A DNA stretch of 64,000 nt from a virus, in IMG/VR virus record IMGVR_UViG_3300021085_000013, positions 52,900 through 116,899 of that record; one strand, written 5' to 3'. Shown here piece after piece: positions 19,801 through 28,599 of the stretch (within the stretch, counting starts at the first letter, position 1; each line of letters begins with the position of its first letter). Position numbers and translations under genes: made by a program. The notes under the pieces are model-generated. The model did no database searches, was not told where the DNA came from, and saw only the letters and a program-made list of their open reading frames with translations.

Positions 19801-20624
19801 GTGTTATATTCTTTATTGTTTACTACTAATGAATCACCTATCTTTAAAGATTCAGTGTCTTTCATTCTTTTATTAGCATCAGAATATGTTAACTTATTTA
19901 AAGTATAAACTTTAATCGTCTTAGTTTGACTAACACCGTCTACCATGACGGTCTTCTGAACATTCTCAACCTTTAATACATCTAGGCCTCCTGTATATTG
20001 AATAGACCTAATTGGCATATCAACAGTCTCTGCATCGATTCTGTATTTTAAACCAGCTTCTTCAATTTTAGAAACAAAACTTTCGTAATTAATATCATTT
20101 TCACCTTTATAAATTTCATCAAAGGATTCAGTCGATGCAATATCTTCATGATCAAAAATAAATCTTTCAGTGTATATTCTTTCAGTGTCTACCGGAATCT
20201 GTCCTTTAACATCTAAACTTATTGTTAATAACGGGTTTAAGAAATCTTCAAAGAAATCGTTTAATTTAGTATTAAATTCTTTAGGAGTTGCAAGAGATGT
20301 TACGGGTAAAGAAGGTCCTTTTAATTTAGAAGTATGTATTTTTCTATAAGATCCATCTTTAAGTTTAACATTTGCACTTGAAGTGTCTAGTCCACTAATT
20401 GCAGTTAAATTCTTATCAATTCTTTCAATCTCTCTTTTCAAAAATCCAAATGCTGGAATTTGAATCGCTGTCATTTTTCCTGTGCGATTATCGAATAGGT
20501 CAATGGTAACTGTTTCTTTATCTGTAGAAATAGCCTCATTGATACGCTCAAAAGTTTCTAGTGAATTAGTGTTTAATTCTAGAAACTGTTCGAGTAAATG
20601 TGATATAGAATTACTAGCGCTCAT
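16803..20624 (-). CDS. Large virion structural protein with coiled coil and FN3-like part (1,273 aa)
   Basis: No exact family recognised. Visible regions: a helical N-terminus; beta-rich segments to about 400; a highly charged Lys/Glu coiled-coil-like stretch (about 420-510); a segment with R-V-R-G-F-W-S-I-P-D, W-V-E-V-K-G-P and E-S-E-W-S-E-I-I that looks like fibronectin-type strands; a second short coiled coil (E-K-L-L-E-L-Q-N-Q-L-E-R-L-Q-S-K); and an Asn/Ser/Gly-rich C-terminal half. The modular order suggests an extended peripheral tail or fibre component. It starts one base before the stop of the upstream 666-aa gene. Confidence 0.55.
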   Translation of the reverse strand: MSASNSISHLLEQFLELNTNSLETFERINEAISTDKETVTIDLFDNRTGKMTAIQIPAFGFLKREIERIDKNLTAISGLDTSSANVKLKDGSYRKIHTSKLKGPSLPVTSLATPKEFNTKLNDFFEDFLNPLLTISLDVKGQIPVDTERIYTERFIFDHEDIASTESFDEIYKGENDINYESFVSKIEEAGLKYRIDAETVDMPIRSIQYTGGLDVLKVENVQKTVMVDGVSQTKTIKVYTLNKLTYSDANKRMKDTESLKIGDSLVVNNKEYNTRYKITSIDASTSQVGLELLEGYVPVKIGADSLRIYKDIDLSVDIEIKVGFNERQVVFVKPIDPISKIPSTDFSPGIAFFSNELTIQNEEGVITSLAKYYKEEVADFGQFIKALKVDYIPPASEGLIPDAPIIESDNFKVTQINKHLTENASVQKVKQIKSDKVAAKEAVKKLDSTIKKKRKLIATKKFSSKIERNREKNELSSLIREKAAETKVFSSSVSEIKAIAESNELPKASPKYRVRGFWSIPDAKKVGDEVSQEVVQFIARYRYASSTGKTSVIEQIKFNKKTAAFSNWVEVKGPVRKREKQADGGYRWIIESEEDAQAINFNSIDLPIRQGEVIEMMVKSVSEAGFPTTPVESEWSEIISIPFPEGVIATDGANSLVNQNDLDNVKVEINDDLESQNLFTHLDTGFTAGDTYYAHGAESLASGFLTGEQNPISVYEKLLELQNQLERLQSKVEGTVGELQVKIVDEEGVATMVKNNTTAKIFAGYYVDNAPTGISKGYVVTKNFTVELHNTKASDLELCARIVGDLKQPAYVSTSQQDYGLGIIDLETGNMKLASNAGPDDMISNDTYYMTEGKYDQVPLVYQNLTGDGNSYNYFATAPEQSSQLNGQFIYSRFKNISNNGNLYLTTNADTGSSHAVTNGVTTAEYGLSYPIRNNNGGNTLFTPGSIADRTHLRDFSGADSSTMTCQLTNSPTSNGSDFIWNGTYGGGNVESSANNSELDLISITTLGSSEYDKGLFLSKFHPLIKDADEGGIDPDNRLNVFEMVTTGIVSMPKYAVKRANDQNGKIQTPYQPLAITFRDGSESGPMDESGTVIPRKSVKNSFTEDDQYLLGGLSCGSFLYLSPINQTSLSVDGPNKYGKKIVEGGSQNAVSVDMVFQYRMTDYFGEDESGKGRIGGIYGNSFANLTYSKKIGIDILDTYKSEFKFDIEVYAKYRAVGTNKNSINKVMLQSYRSSSGSGGWWWNRRRFFNSSSGYTDFSSSRLYDFDARPYR

Positions 20625-20625
20625 A

Positions 20626-22626
20626 TTATCTTAAAATATCGTATTCAAACGTTTTGTTTATTGAATCAATACAAACAATTTCTATATAAGGAGTAGCACT
20701 AAGTAAAGAAGAGGCTGGAATAGTAATCTTCTGAGACCATCCATTTTCTTTATCTGTCCACATTGTTATATTATTAGATTGTAAGTTTTTGATTTTATTT
20801 TTAAAAGTTACTCTAACAACTTGGCCTGTTTTCCATTGTGTTACAGTATCGTCTAGGTATATATTTAGATTAGAATCAAAGCTTTCGTCGAAGGCCGTAT
20901 AGATTCTAACTAAGTTATCGAATTCTTTAACTCTTTGCCAAACTGCCTTTGTTGCAGATTCTGAAGGTAAGAAAGGACCATCTGAATTTAAAACTCTTTC
21001 ATTAATACCCGATATAGTATCATATACATAGGCGGGGCTTAATGAATATCCGTAATTAACGCATGAAATCTTAACTTTACCCGTGCTTGATTGTTTGTCA
21101 ATAGAGATCCCTTTATTACCGGATTCTATTACGTCTGTATTATATTGTAACTCTGCAGGTATTTCACCAGATATCACCTGATTTAATCTAGCATTGGTGT
21201 TTGTTATTAGATCTAAAAGACTTCTTTCATCTTGAAAATTAATAGTTGCATTTTCAACATCTTGTTCTATATTGTCTAATCTTTTAGATATTCCTTGTAA
21301 ATTTTGAGAACTTATAAAGAAACTTTCTAACATTTCAACTTTCTTAGAAATATCATTATATCTTGTGTTAGCATCTCTTAATAATTGAACTGCATTTTCT
21401 AAAGCACTTGTAGTGTCTAAGAAAATATCCATTGAGAATGTAGAATAATCATTAACATTCTTTTCTACTCCTACATTATCTAAAGCTGAATTAAATTTAA
21501 GATTTAATTTAAGTGCAAATGCATTACCATTAAGACCTGTAACCTCGTTAGGCTTATACTTAGTTAATTCTGGAATATACCATCCGTCGTTTGAAGTATC
21601 TTCTTTCCAGTTATCTAATAATATTATACCGTATAGGTTTGTCGCTTTGTTTCCAATATTAGACTTTGAATATATGTCATAATAAACTAGAATAGCATTG
21701 AATCTAAAATCTCCACCTCTTTTAGAATAATCTAATATTGAATCTAATTTTGGATCGTTTATTATTTTAGAATATGCAGAAGCGTTAAAGTCTATTCCAA
21801 ATGTTGGAATTTCATTTTCATTAATATTATAAGTTCCATCATCTTGATCAGTATAGGCTTGTAAGTCTAAAAAAGGAGCATTTGGATGAATGTCGTCTGA
21901 CGTTCTTCCTTCAACCATGCCGTCAAAGCTTGGATTAAATTTAATATTATTAGTGTTAAACTTAGATGTTTCTAATAAAACTTCAGGTGTATATCCTACA
22001 GAAGAAGGAACATTAATAAATATTTCATTGTATTGTTGTCCTTTATAGTTCTTGTCGTTAGTTACATCAATATTTCCGATGTATTTTATAACTTGACTAT
22101 ATTCAGAACCGGATTGTGTAGAGTCATCTAGCTCTATCATTCTAGAAAATCCTGTTGAAACTTCTTGTGAAGTTGCAGTTCTTACTCTTATTGCGTTGAT
22201 GTGATATAAGTATTTAAAGAATATTTTTTCTGCATCACTTTCAAATAAAACATCATCAAAATCGTCGTTAACCTCAGGGTTAAGAAGCATATTCTCTAAA
22301 TTAAGGGCATAACTTTGAAAAGTTTGTGCAAAATGAACATTACCATTTCCATCATGTAACGAATCATTATAAGAACTAGCATTAGAACCGCCACCTCCTT
22401 CAAATAGTCTAGAATATTCGATGTAGTTAGGTCCAGAATACTCAGGGTTATTCGGATCACTTTGAATAGAATCAGCATATACTGGCAAGTCTAGTAATGC
22501 AAATTTAGAAAATTCAAAATTAATATCCGGATTATAATATGCACGCGTAAGATCTCTTGCTGAATTAGCAAAAGCATACATCGTACCTCCCTGTTCCTGT
22601 GGAATCCTTATTAGTGGTGTAGCCAT
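20626..22626 (-). CDS. Virion structural protein (666 aa)
   Basis: Unrecognised. The N-terminal part is rich in Tyr, Asn and Asp. A helical segment at about 410-490 (V-Q-L-L-R-D-A-N-T-R-Y-N, then N-L-Q-G-I-S-K-R-L-D-N-I-E-Q-D-V) looks like a trimeric coiled coil. The C-terminal 150 residues are beta-rich (T-Q-W-K-T-G-Q-V-V-R-V-T-F-K-N-K). This layout is common in phage fibre and baseplate-fibre connectors. It is flanked by other large structural genes on the same strand with 1-22 nt spacing. Confidence 0.55.
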   Translation of the reverse strand: MATPLIRIPQEQGGTMYAFANSARDLTRAYYNPDINFEFSKFALLDLPVYADSIQSDPNNPEYSGPNYIEYSRLFEGGGGSNASSYNDSLHDGNGNVHFAQTFQSYALNLENMLLNPEVNDDFDDVLFESDAEKIFFKYLYHINAIRVRTATSQEVSTGFSRMIELDDSTQSGSEYSQVIKYIGNIDVTNDKNYKGQQYNEIFINVPSSVGYTPEVLLETSKFNTNNIKFNPSFDGMVEGRTSDDIHPNAPFLDLQAYTDQDDGTYNINENEIPTFGIDFNASAYSKIINDPKLDSILDYSKRGGDFRFNAILVYYDIYSKSNIGNKATNLYGIILLDNWKEDTSNDGWYIPELTKYKPNEVTGLNGNAFALKLNLKFNSALDNVGVEKNVNDYSTFSMDIFLDTTSALENAVQLLRDANTRYNDISKKVEMLESFFISSQNLQGISKRLDNIEQDVENATINFQDERSLLDLITNTNARLNQVISGEIPAELQYNTDVIESGNKGISIDKQSSTGKVKISCVNYGYSLSPAYVYDTISGINERVLNSDGPFLPSESATKAVWQRVKEFDNLVRIYTAFDESFDSNLNIYLDDTVTQWKTGQVVRVTFKNKIKNLQSNNITMWTDKENGWSQKITIPASSLLSATPYIEIVCIDSINKTFEYDILR

Positions 22627-22648
22627 CTAATTAATTGTTTATTTTTAA

Positions 22649-23215
22649 TTAAGATATTGTAGCTGAGTGTGAGCTAACAATATACCATTTTCCTCCGTTA
22701 GAAGATTCTCCTATTAAATTAATACATCCATTCTGACCTACTGAAATAGTAGATGTTGAATCGTATCCGTGAATCGCTCCATTTGAGGCATCTATCGTAA
22801 ACGCTAATTTAGCGATAATACTTAATGTTTGTCCAGGTGTAGATGCTCCTAATACTACCGATGCTGCTAATGAATTTAATTCATAAGCTCCTAATGCAGG
22901 TGTTCCAGTTGGAAAGTTAATAGTGTCTGCTATTGAAATCTGTTGTCCTTTTTCAAAAATAACATTTTCTTTAAATGTAGCTTCAACACCAGATGTAAGC
23001 GTTGATCCATCAACTGTAAATGTAGCTAAAGTTCCATTGTTTATATTCAATGATCCAGCTCCAACCGAACTTGTTAAAAGTAAAGTGGAATTTGTCGTGT
23101 CTAGGACGTTTGCAATTAATCCTAATTCTTCATTAACGTTATCAAAATTGTTATTGATAGTAAGTCTTGAAGAAGAAAGACTATGTGTCCCTAAAATTGT
23201 TGTAATACTTGCCAT
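22649..23215 (-). CDS. Small fibre-like structural protein (188 aa)
   Basis: The N-terminus R-L-T-I-N-N-N-F-D-N-V-N-E-E-L resembles the D-K-I-N-Y-N-F module found at the start of both collar fibres. Short beta repeats rich in Thr, Ser and Ala follow (S-L-N-I-N-N-G-T-L-A-T-F-T-V-D-G) and a Gly/Ser C-terminus. I infer a short trimeric fibre or whisker-like protein. No catalytic residues are evident. Confidence 0.5.
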   Translation of the reverse strand: MASITTILGTHSLSSSRLTINNNFDNVNEELGLIANVLDTTNSTLLLTSSVGAGSLNINNGTLATFTVDGSTLTSGVEATFKENVIFEKGQQISIADTINFPTGTPALGAYELNSLAASVVLGASTPGQTLSIIAKLAFTIDASNGAIHGYDSTSTISVGQNGCINLIGESSNGGKWYIVSSHSATIS

Positions 23216-23216
23216 T

Positions 23217-26120
23217 TTATTTAATTGTTAAGATGTTTTTTCTTGTTATGTTTTTATTTCCATTCAAATCAGTTAATTCCAGCTCTAAACTATACTCTCC
23301 TTTTGTATCGAATAGGTATGTCAGCCACTGATTATCATAATATATATCTTCTTTTTTTACACTATTATTTATCAATCTCCATTTCTGCTCTATAACACCT
23401 GGCATTTTAGTTAAATCATAAGAAAACGTCATATGATTTAGTAAACTAATAGTGCCATGATCGTCTATTATATAGGTATCGTTAAAGTTAGGATTGTATG
23501 CTTGATATTTTACAAAGCTATTAGAATCTATTATACCTGTTGTAGTTGTTGCGTTGTGAAAATCATAACTTTGATTAGGCTGTTTCGATACAACTAACAT
23601 ATATGTACATTCATCAACTCCATTTATTCCTGTCGAAACATTACCATCAGAATCAAAATAAATTGGATTCCAATTAAATTTAGAAAAAATAGGATATTGA
23701 TTAGGATTTAAATTATTAAGTTCTTGTTGTAAATTATTCCAAGCTGATAAATCCTGGGCATTCGTTGGGTATATTGCAGTAGGTGTGTACGATTCTACTA
23801 TTTCTAATCCAGTAAATGTATCTAGTTGCGAAACTGATATAGTTCCATTTAGGTCTCCGTTTAATTCTAACTTAAATGAAGAATTTAAATCTGCACCTAC
23901 TCTGGTTTGATTCCATGAAGTAGTAGGTCCGTCGTTCCATGTTTGCTTTCTTAAAGCCTTCCATTGATATGCTCCAGTTGTTTCTGCAAACCCAGTTGGA
24001 GCGGAAGGATCGGCATATCTTCTACTTATAGAAAATTCTTTTCCTAATGTTTCGTCATTAAGATAATTTGCTCTATCAAGTGTTAAATAATAAGTAGCAA
24101 TACTTTCTTCGATAGTGTTTAAGTTTTCTCTACCCCATTCCCATGAAGAACCAGCTTCATCCCACTGATATTTATAGTTAGCCCAATCTAATTCTTCTGT
24201 AAGTTTCTGATAAAGTCCATATATCTGGATGTTCTTAGATTTAACCACTATCTTTTCATTGTGGCTTACACTTCTTATATTATATAAATCCCAAAAGGCA
24301 ACATCAATTGAATACTCACCTATATATGGAAGTATTATTGGCAATGTATACCAGTCGTCAATAGATCCTCTGATAGTTTTAGAGTAACCCCTAGGACCTT
24401 TAATTATCCATTCAATTTCATATACACTTCTTTTCCACCAATCATCCCATGTCAAGAAAGTGTCTTGTGGAACTATTGCAGCTGTTGGATTCCATTCAGG
24501 AGCAGGAGTACTTGGGTCTGAATCATAAACATTATTTGGGTTTACATCATTTGGTAATTCAGAAACGTTTAACTGGTTTTCACTATTATCAGCTAATGTT
24601 CCATTAGGATTATAAACTGGAAATGCAATATCGTCATCAGTGTCATTTGCATCTATAAATGTAAAATCAGCATCATCCCATGTGTCTTTAAGTGAAGTTC
24701 CTGTTAAAATTATAGGTGCACCTATTGGAATATTTTCAATAGTATTATACGTGCTCATATCTTCATCATGCCATTCAGTATAGAAAGATCTAATAGAATC
24801 TTCTAATTCATTTCTTTCTGTTTTATTAAAAACTTCTATCTTTTGATTACGACCTTCTAACCTATAGTCTACTTTCCTAAGATCTTCTATATAAATTGAT
24901 TTAACTTCAGGAAAGACTTCATAGTGTACGTCTTGCCCTGCGAGCTGAGAATGTATTTGATGTTGGTTATTCCAAACTCTCTGATTTACTCCGTCAAAGT
25001 AATCACCTTCTGCTGTAATATCTACGATCTTTGCGTTAAGGGGTAAGTACTCTTTTTGTAGTTTACGCTTTAAAGCATATAATTTTATTAAAATTTCATC
25101 AGGTGAAAAATCTGTAATTTCCTCTACTTCAGGTAAATCAAATTCATTTAGTCTTCCAGTGGGAACATTTAATCTATACGCTAGTGAAAATCTAGAAGTT
25201 TTCTTTTGATTAGAATTAGGAAGGTTCTTATTTTTACTCTTCTTTGCTAAAAAACCTACTTCAGTTTGATTAGCAACAGGAACCACCATCATTTTTCCAA
25301 ATCCTTCAGATTGTTCATTTATGTTTAGCCAGTATTCTCTAAGACTTACATTGTTATATCCAAAGAAATCAATAACACCTAACAGCGCTTTATACGTTCC
25401 TATGAAAGGCTTAATGGTAGAAGCCTGTAATAAAAGTTCTTTTCTTTTTCTATTTAATAGTTTATAATCTACACCAAGATCTTTAATATCAGAATCTCTA
25501 AATATCAAATAATCCATTTCGGTAAGATTAAGAGCCATGTTAGTTAAAAGGCTTTTTAGTCTTTCATCTTCAGCAACAATTTCACCATACACTTTAATCT
25601 CAGCAACCTTTACTTCATTGCCGTCTTCAGTTGCATATACTTCTAATTTTCTAATATGAAATCCTTCTTGATCTGAGCTCATTGCAATATTAGCAATACA
25701 TGCCTGAGGACTTAGTGCGGCTGCATTTAGAGGAACTATTTTAAAACCATCTGGGTCAATTGATGTATAATAGCTATTGTCTCTCATTTCACTAATTTGA
25801 AAAGAATCTATATTTACATCATAATCCCCATTATTCATTTTACCACTATATAAAAATATATCTGTACTTTCACCATAGTCTTCTGTGAATTTAAACTTAA
25901 GCGTATTTTTATTTGCGTCTACTGATATTGGATGTACAAACCTTTGATTATCTAATTCATCCTTTACTTCTTCTAGTACATATAAATTTAAAGTTTCATA
26001 TAAACCCGTAGATATCTCAGGTAAAAATGCATTACCTGTAGAATATCCTAAATCAGAATTATATTCTAGATTTAATTCGTTAGAATTATTATCAAAAAAT
26101 CTTAGATTTTGGTATGACAT
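23217..26120 (-). CDS. Putative baseplate wedge protein, gp7 / tail protein I-like (967 aa)
   Basis: The gene follows the gp6-like gene as gene 7 follows gene 6 in T4. Residues about 190-270 (L-T-E-M-D-Y-L-I-F-R-D-S-D-I, then F-I-G-T-Y-K-A-L-L-G-V-I-D-F-F-G-Y) resemble the helical segment of tail protein I, the P2 counterpart of the gp7 core that binds the J/gp6 subunits. The rest is acidic and Trp/Asn/Asp-rich, with beta-sandwich-like repeats towards the C-terminus (E-I-E-W-I-I-K-G-P-R-G-Y-S-K), as in Ig-like decorations. The assignment rests mainly on gene order plus this short resemblance. Confidence 0.5.
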   Translation of the reverse strand: MSYQNLRFFDNNSNELNLEYNSDLGYSTGNAFLPEISTGLYETLNLYVLEEVKDELDNQRFVHPISVDANKNTLKFKFTEDYGESTDIFLYSGKMNNGDYDVNIDSFQISEMRDNSYYTSIDPDGFKIVPLNAAALSPQACIANIAMSSDQEGFHIRKLEVYATEDGNEVKVAEIKVYGEIVAEDERLKSLLTNMALNLTEMDYLIFRDSDIKDLGVDYKLLNRKRKELLLQASTIKPFIGTYKALLGVIDFFGYNNVSLREYWLNINEQSEGFGKMMVVPVANQTEVGFLAKKSKNKNLPNSNQKKTSRFSLAYRLNVPTGRLNEFDLPEVEEITDFSPDEILIKLYALKRKLQKEYLPLNAKIVDITAEGDYFDGVNQRVWNNQHQIHSQLAGQDVHYEVFPEVKSIYIEDLRKVDYRLEGRNQKIEVFNKTERNELEDSIRSFYTEWHDEDMSTYNTIENIPIGAPIILTGTSLKDTWDDADFTFIDANDTDDDIAFPVYNPNGTLADNSENQLNVSELPNDVNPNNVYDSDPSTPAPEWNPTAAIVPQDTFLTWDDWWKRSVYEIEWIIKGPRGYSKTIRGSIDDWYTLPIILPYIGEYSIDVAFWDLYNIRSVSHNEKIVVKSKNIQIYGLYQKLTEELDWANYKYQWDEAGSSWEWGRENLNTIEESIATYYLTLDRANYLNDETLGKEFSISRRYADPSAPTGFAETTGAYQWKALRKQTWNDGPTTSWNQTRVGADLNSSFKLELNGDLNGTISVSQLDTFTGLEIVESYTPTAIYPTNAQDLSAWNNLQQELNNLNPNQYPIFSKFNWNPIYFDSDGNVSTGINGVDECTYMLVVSKQPNQSYDFHNATTTTGIIDSNSFVKYQAYNPNFNDTYIIDDHGTISLLNHMTFSYDLTKMPGVIEQKWRLINNSVKKEDIYYDNQWLTYLFDTKGEYSLELELTDLNGNKNITRKNILTIK

Positions 26121-26122
26121 TG

Positions 26123-26392
26123 TTATCTAATTTTTTTATCGTTCTTTTTAATAGTGTAAGATTTATAACTCTTTAAATAATTCACAGAGTCTACCCAATC
26201 AGCCAACACCTCTTGAATAAACTTTATAAAATCATTCATTTGGTTATTTCTCCATATATGACCAGATATAGAATTCTTTAAAATGTTTTTTCTATAATCA
26301 TTTCCAAGATTTTTTCTATCGTCAAATACACTTTCCCTAATAGAGTATAGCCTTTCTCTTCTGCTTTTAAAAAGATTTTTAAAAATACTCAT
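26123..26392 (-). CDS. Small basic protein between wedge genes (89 aa)
   Basis: Unrecognised. Strongly basic at the N-terminus (F-K-S-R-R-E-R-L), with Trp-containing helices. Its ATG shares a base with the stop of the gp6-like gene and it ends 2 nt before the gp7-like gene, so it is translated with the baseplate wedge set. It could be a wedge accessory or assembly factor. Confidence 0.5.
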   Translation of the reverse strand: MSIFKNLFKSRRERLYSIRESVFDDRKNLGNDYRKNILKNSISGHIWRNNQMNDFIKFIQEVLADWVDSVNYLKSYKSYTIKKNDKKIR

Positions 26393-28212
26393 TATATAGC
26401 TTTTCTATTTTTAGCTTGAACTTTAGCAAATATGCTATTTTTCACAGCTGGTTCATCAAAGTAAATTGAAAGAGCTGCTTTTTCCCCAGTCTTTACTGAA
26501 TCATCCACCATGTTTCCATTTTGATCTAACCATCCACCTCTAAACAATGCAACTTCTTCTTTTTCTAAAATTATATCTCCAAAAGAATCTAAATTAATTA
26601 CATTCTCCGGAAGAGCAGCGCCTTCTTCAAAATTAACCTGTGAGGTAGTTACGTTTCTTTTAAAGAAAACCATTTTTTGTTTTCCGTTACCTATATCCTC
26701 TAATAGTGGAGTAGAAGGCGTTACGGTTACTGTTTTAGAAATATAATATCCTAATCTTCTAGCTGTTTCTTCTTTTTCAGAAGTGAATTTAACGTTAACG
26801 GAATCAATACCTTCAATACCTTCAATAATTGCTACTATATCTGATTTTGGAAGACGATCTCTTCTTGTAATATTAATTAAGTATTCAGCGACCTTAGATC
26901 TAATTTCAGATGATAGGTTATTTTTATGATATCCTTCAAAATATCTAACCTTAATATCCATTCTAAAGTATTGCGGTAAAGGATCTACTATTTTAACTTC
27001 AGTCGTTACCATCTGTCTTCCTGATTTTTCTAATAATCCCATAATTCCTTCTTTTTCTATTTCAGTAAAAAAGAATTCAGAAGTATCTAAGCTAAAATAA
27101 TCTTTATTGTTTTGTAATTTTTTAAGAGTATTAGGCAACATGAATAGATAGATAACATTATCATCGTCTAAATATCCATCGTCTGTAGTATTATATGCAT
27201 CTAAATATGAAAACAAGCCGTATCTTGAAAGAAAGTGCTCATAGTTATCTGGGGTTGCTAGTACAAATGAATGTGACTGTAATGGGGCAATTAATTTTGT
27301 TAATGCAATATCTTCTGGATTTGCTCCCATTTTAGGAGCGACTGTAAACGAAAATTCTAATAATTCGTTTAAGTCATGTGTGTTTCCTAAAGAATCTGTT
27401 CCTTCAGTTTCAAACTTAAATGTCAAATCAGCTCTACCGTTTAAATTACCCATAGCACCGGAAATCTTTAAATATTCTACTTTAATCGAAGCTCCCTTTT
27501 CAGGTATTTCTCCAAATGAACCATTACCAAAATAAAGATCTAATCCACCTGTTATACCTGTTTTCACAATGTAACCCTGTGTTCCTTTCTTCATATCATA
27601 CAGTGAATCATATTTTGACCACAAATTAGAATTAACGGTTACTCTAATTTGATCATGATCAACCATTCCTTTTGTTATTACGTTAAATGACTGAAATGAC
27701 TCCCCTGTTGAAGTTAATGTTTGATCTTCATATTCTCCTTGAACTACGGGAACATATATGAAATTAGAATTAGATTTGTCTAATCTAAATTGATCATTAT
27801 TGGTTCTTAAAGTATACACTAGACCATTATCATTTGATTTTATAATAGCATTAGCGGGAATGTTTAAAGCATCTCCTGCAATATCATCTAATCCCTGTAC
27901 ACCTAATCTCAGCTTTAATTCACCAGAAGCGGCAGCTCCTCTAAATGAATCATGTCCTGCTAATCTTGAAAGGCCATAAATTGATTCTGGGTTTTGAGCT
28001 GTTAGTATATTTTGCTCAACCGTTGAGTCTTCTATATAGAAGAAGATTAATTTTCCTATTTCTGAAATAACATCTAGTAATTGTGAAAAAGGAGAAGCGG
28101 TTGTAAATGCAGTTCCTACTGCACCATATACCCTGCTAACATACGATCTCACATCTGAGATCATTTCTCCAGTTTTAATTCTAGACGTTGATAAAAAGTT
28201 ATTATCTGCCAT
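26392..28212 (-). CDS. 6: Baseplate wedge protein, gp6 / gpJ-like
   Basis: 606 aa. It matches the baseplate J / T4 gp6 family, which forms the ring around the hub that holds the wedges and triggers sheath contraction. Visible hallmarks: D-L-Y-F-G-N-G-S-F-G-E-I-P-E-K-G (strand and loop of the J core), G-A-M-G-N-L-N, then F-V-L-A-T-P-D-N-Y-E-H-F-L-S-R-Y at about 312-327, and a C-terminal ferredoxin-like part with D-I-V-A-I-I-E-G-I-E-G-I-D-S-V-N-V. It lies directly downstream of the gp25-like gene, the usual contractile-tail order. Confidence 0.85.
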   Translation of the reverse strand: MADNNFLSTSRIKTGEMISDVRSYVSRVYGAVGTAFTTASPFSQLLDVISEIGKLIFFYIEDSTVEQNILTAQNPESIYGLSRLAGHDSFRGAAASGELKLRLGVQGLDDIAGDALNIPANAIIKSNDNGLVYTLRTNNDQFRLDKSNSNFIYVPVVQGEYEDQTLTSTGESFQSFNVITKGMVDHDQIRVTVNSNLWSKYDSLYDMKKGTQGYIVKTGITGGLDLYFGNGSFGEIPEKGASIKVEYLKISGAMGNLNGRADLTFKFETEGTDSLGNTHDLNELLEFSFTVAPKMGANPEDIALTKLIAPLQSHSFVLATPDNYEHFLSRYGLFSYLDAYNTTDDGYLDDDNVIYLFMLPNTLKKLQNNKDYFSLDTSEFFFTEIEKEGIMGLLEKSGRQMVTTEVKIVDPLPQYFRMDIKVRYFEGYHKNNLSSEIRSKVAEYLINITRRDRLPKSDIVAIIEGIEGIDSVNVKFTSEKEETARRLGYYISKTVTVTPSTPLLEDIGNGKQKMVFFKRNVTTSQVNFEEGAALPENVINLDSFGDIILEKEEVALFRGGWLDQNGNMVDDSVKTGEKAALSIYFDEPAVKNSIFAKVQAKNRKAI

Positions 28213-28229
28213 TTTACTTTTTTGTTTTA

Positions 28230-28583
28230 TTATACATAGACACCTACTTGATATTTGTTGTCTACTCTTATATCTATAAAGACTGCATGTCTGTCGACTT
28301 CTTTAGTAAAGTCAACGTCTACAGTCACGTTAAATTTTTGCGCAAGTGGACAGAATTGAAAAATCTGTTCTGCTACCACTTTTTTTAATAAATAGTCATT
28401 ATAACTTAATGAATATACATAGTCTTCTAAATTAGCACCAAATTCTGGATTACCTAGAACATCACCCTTTCTTGTAAAAAGAACTGTTTCAATCTGCGTT
28501 AACAGTCTTGAAAGTTCTGAATAGTTTTCCATCTCAGTTGGATCGAAACCAGGATCTCCTTGCGCTTTTATATAAAACTCCAT
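28230..28583 (-). CDS. 25: Baseplate wedge protein, gp25-like
   Basis: 117 aa, the usual size of gp25. It carries the family core: helix L-S-R-L-L-T-Q-I-E-T-V-L-F-T-R-K-G-D-V, the loop N-P-E-F-G-A-N-L-E-D-Y-V, and a final strand pair with V-D-V-D-F-T and V-F-I-D-I-R-V-D. Gp25 joins wedge to sheath initiation and is conserved in all contractile injection systems. Despite the family's historical lysozyme label, no catalytic role is expected. The gene is immediately upstream of the gp6-like gene. Confidence 0.88.
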   Translation of the reverse strand: MEFYIKAQGDPGFDPTEMENYSELSRLLTQIETVLFTRKGDVLGNPEFGANLEDYVYSLSYNDYLLKKVVAEQIFQFCPLAQKFNVTVDVDFTKEVDRHAVFIDIRVDNKYQVGVYV

Positions 28584-28588
28584 TTAAC

Positions 28589-28597
28589 TATATATTC
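28589..28597 (-). promoter_or_regulatory. GAATATATA box next to gp25 start
   Basis: Minus strand GAATATATA, then GTTAA and ATG (28583). This variant of the GATATATA element has the tight 4-6 nt spacing seen at four other genes. Confidence 0.35.
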
Positions 28598-28599
28598 TA

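Noticed and set aside
28188-28388. Plus-strand ORF across the gp6-gp25 boundary
   Set aside because: Overlaps two well-supported minus-strand genes and has no recognisable product.
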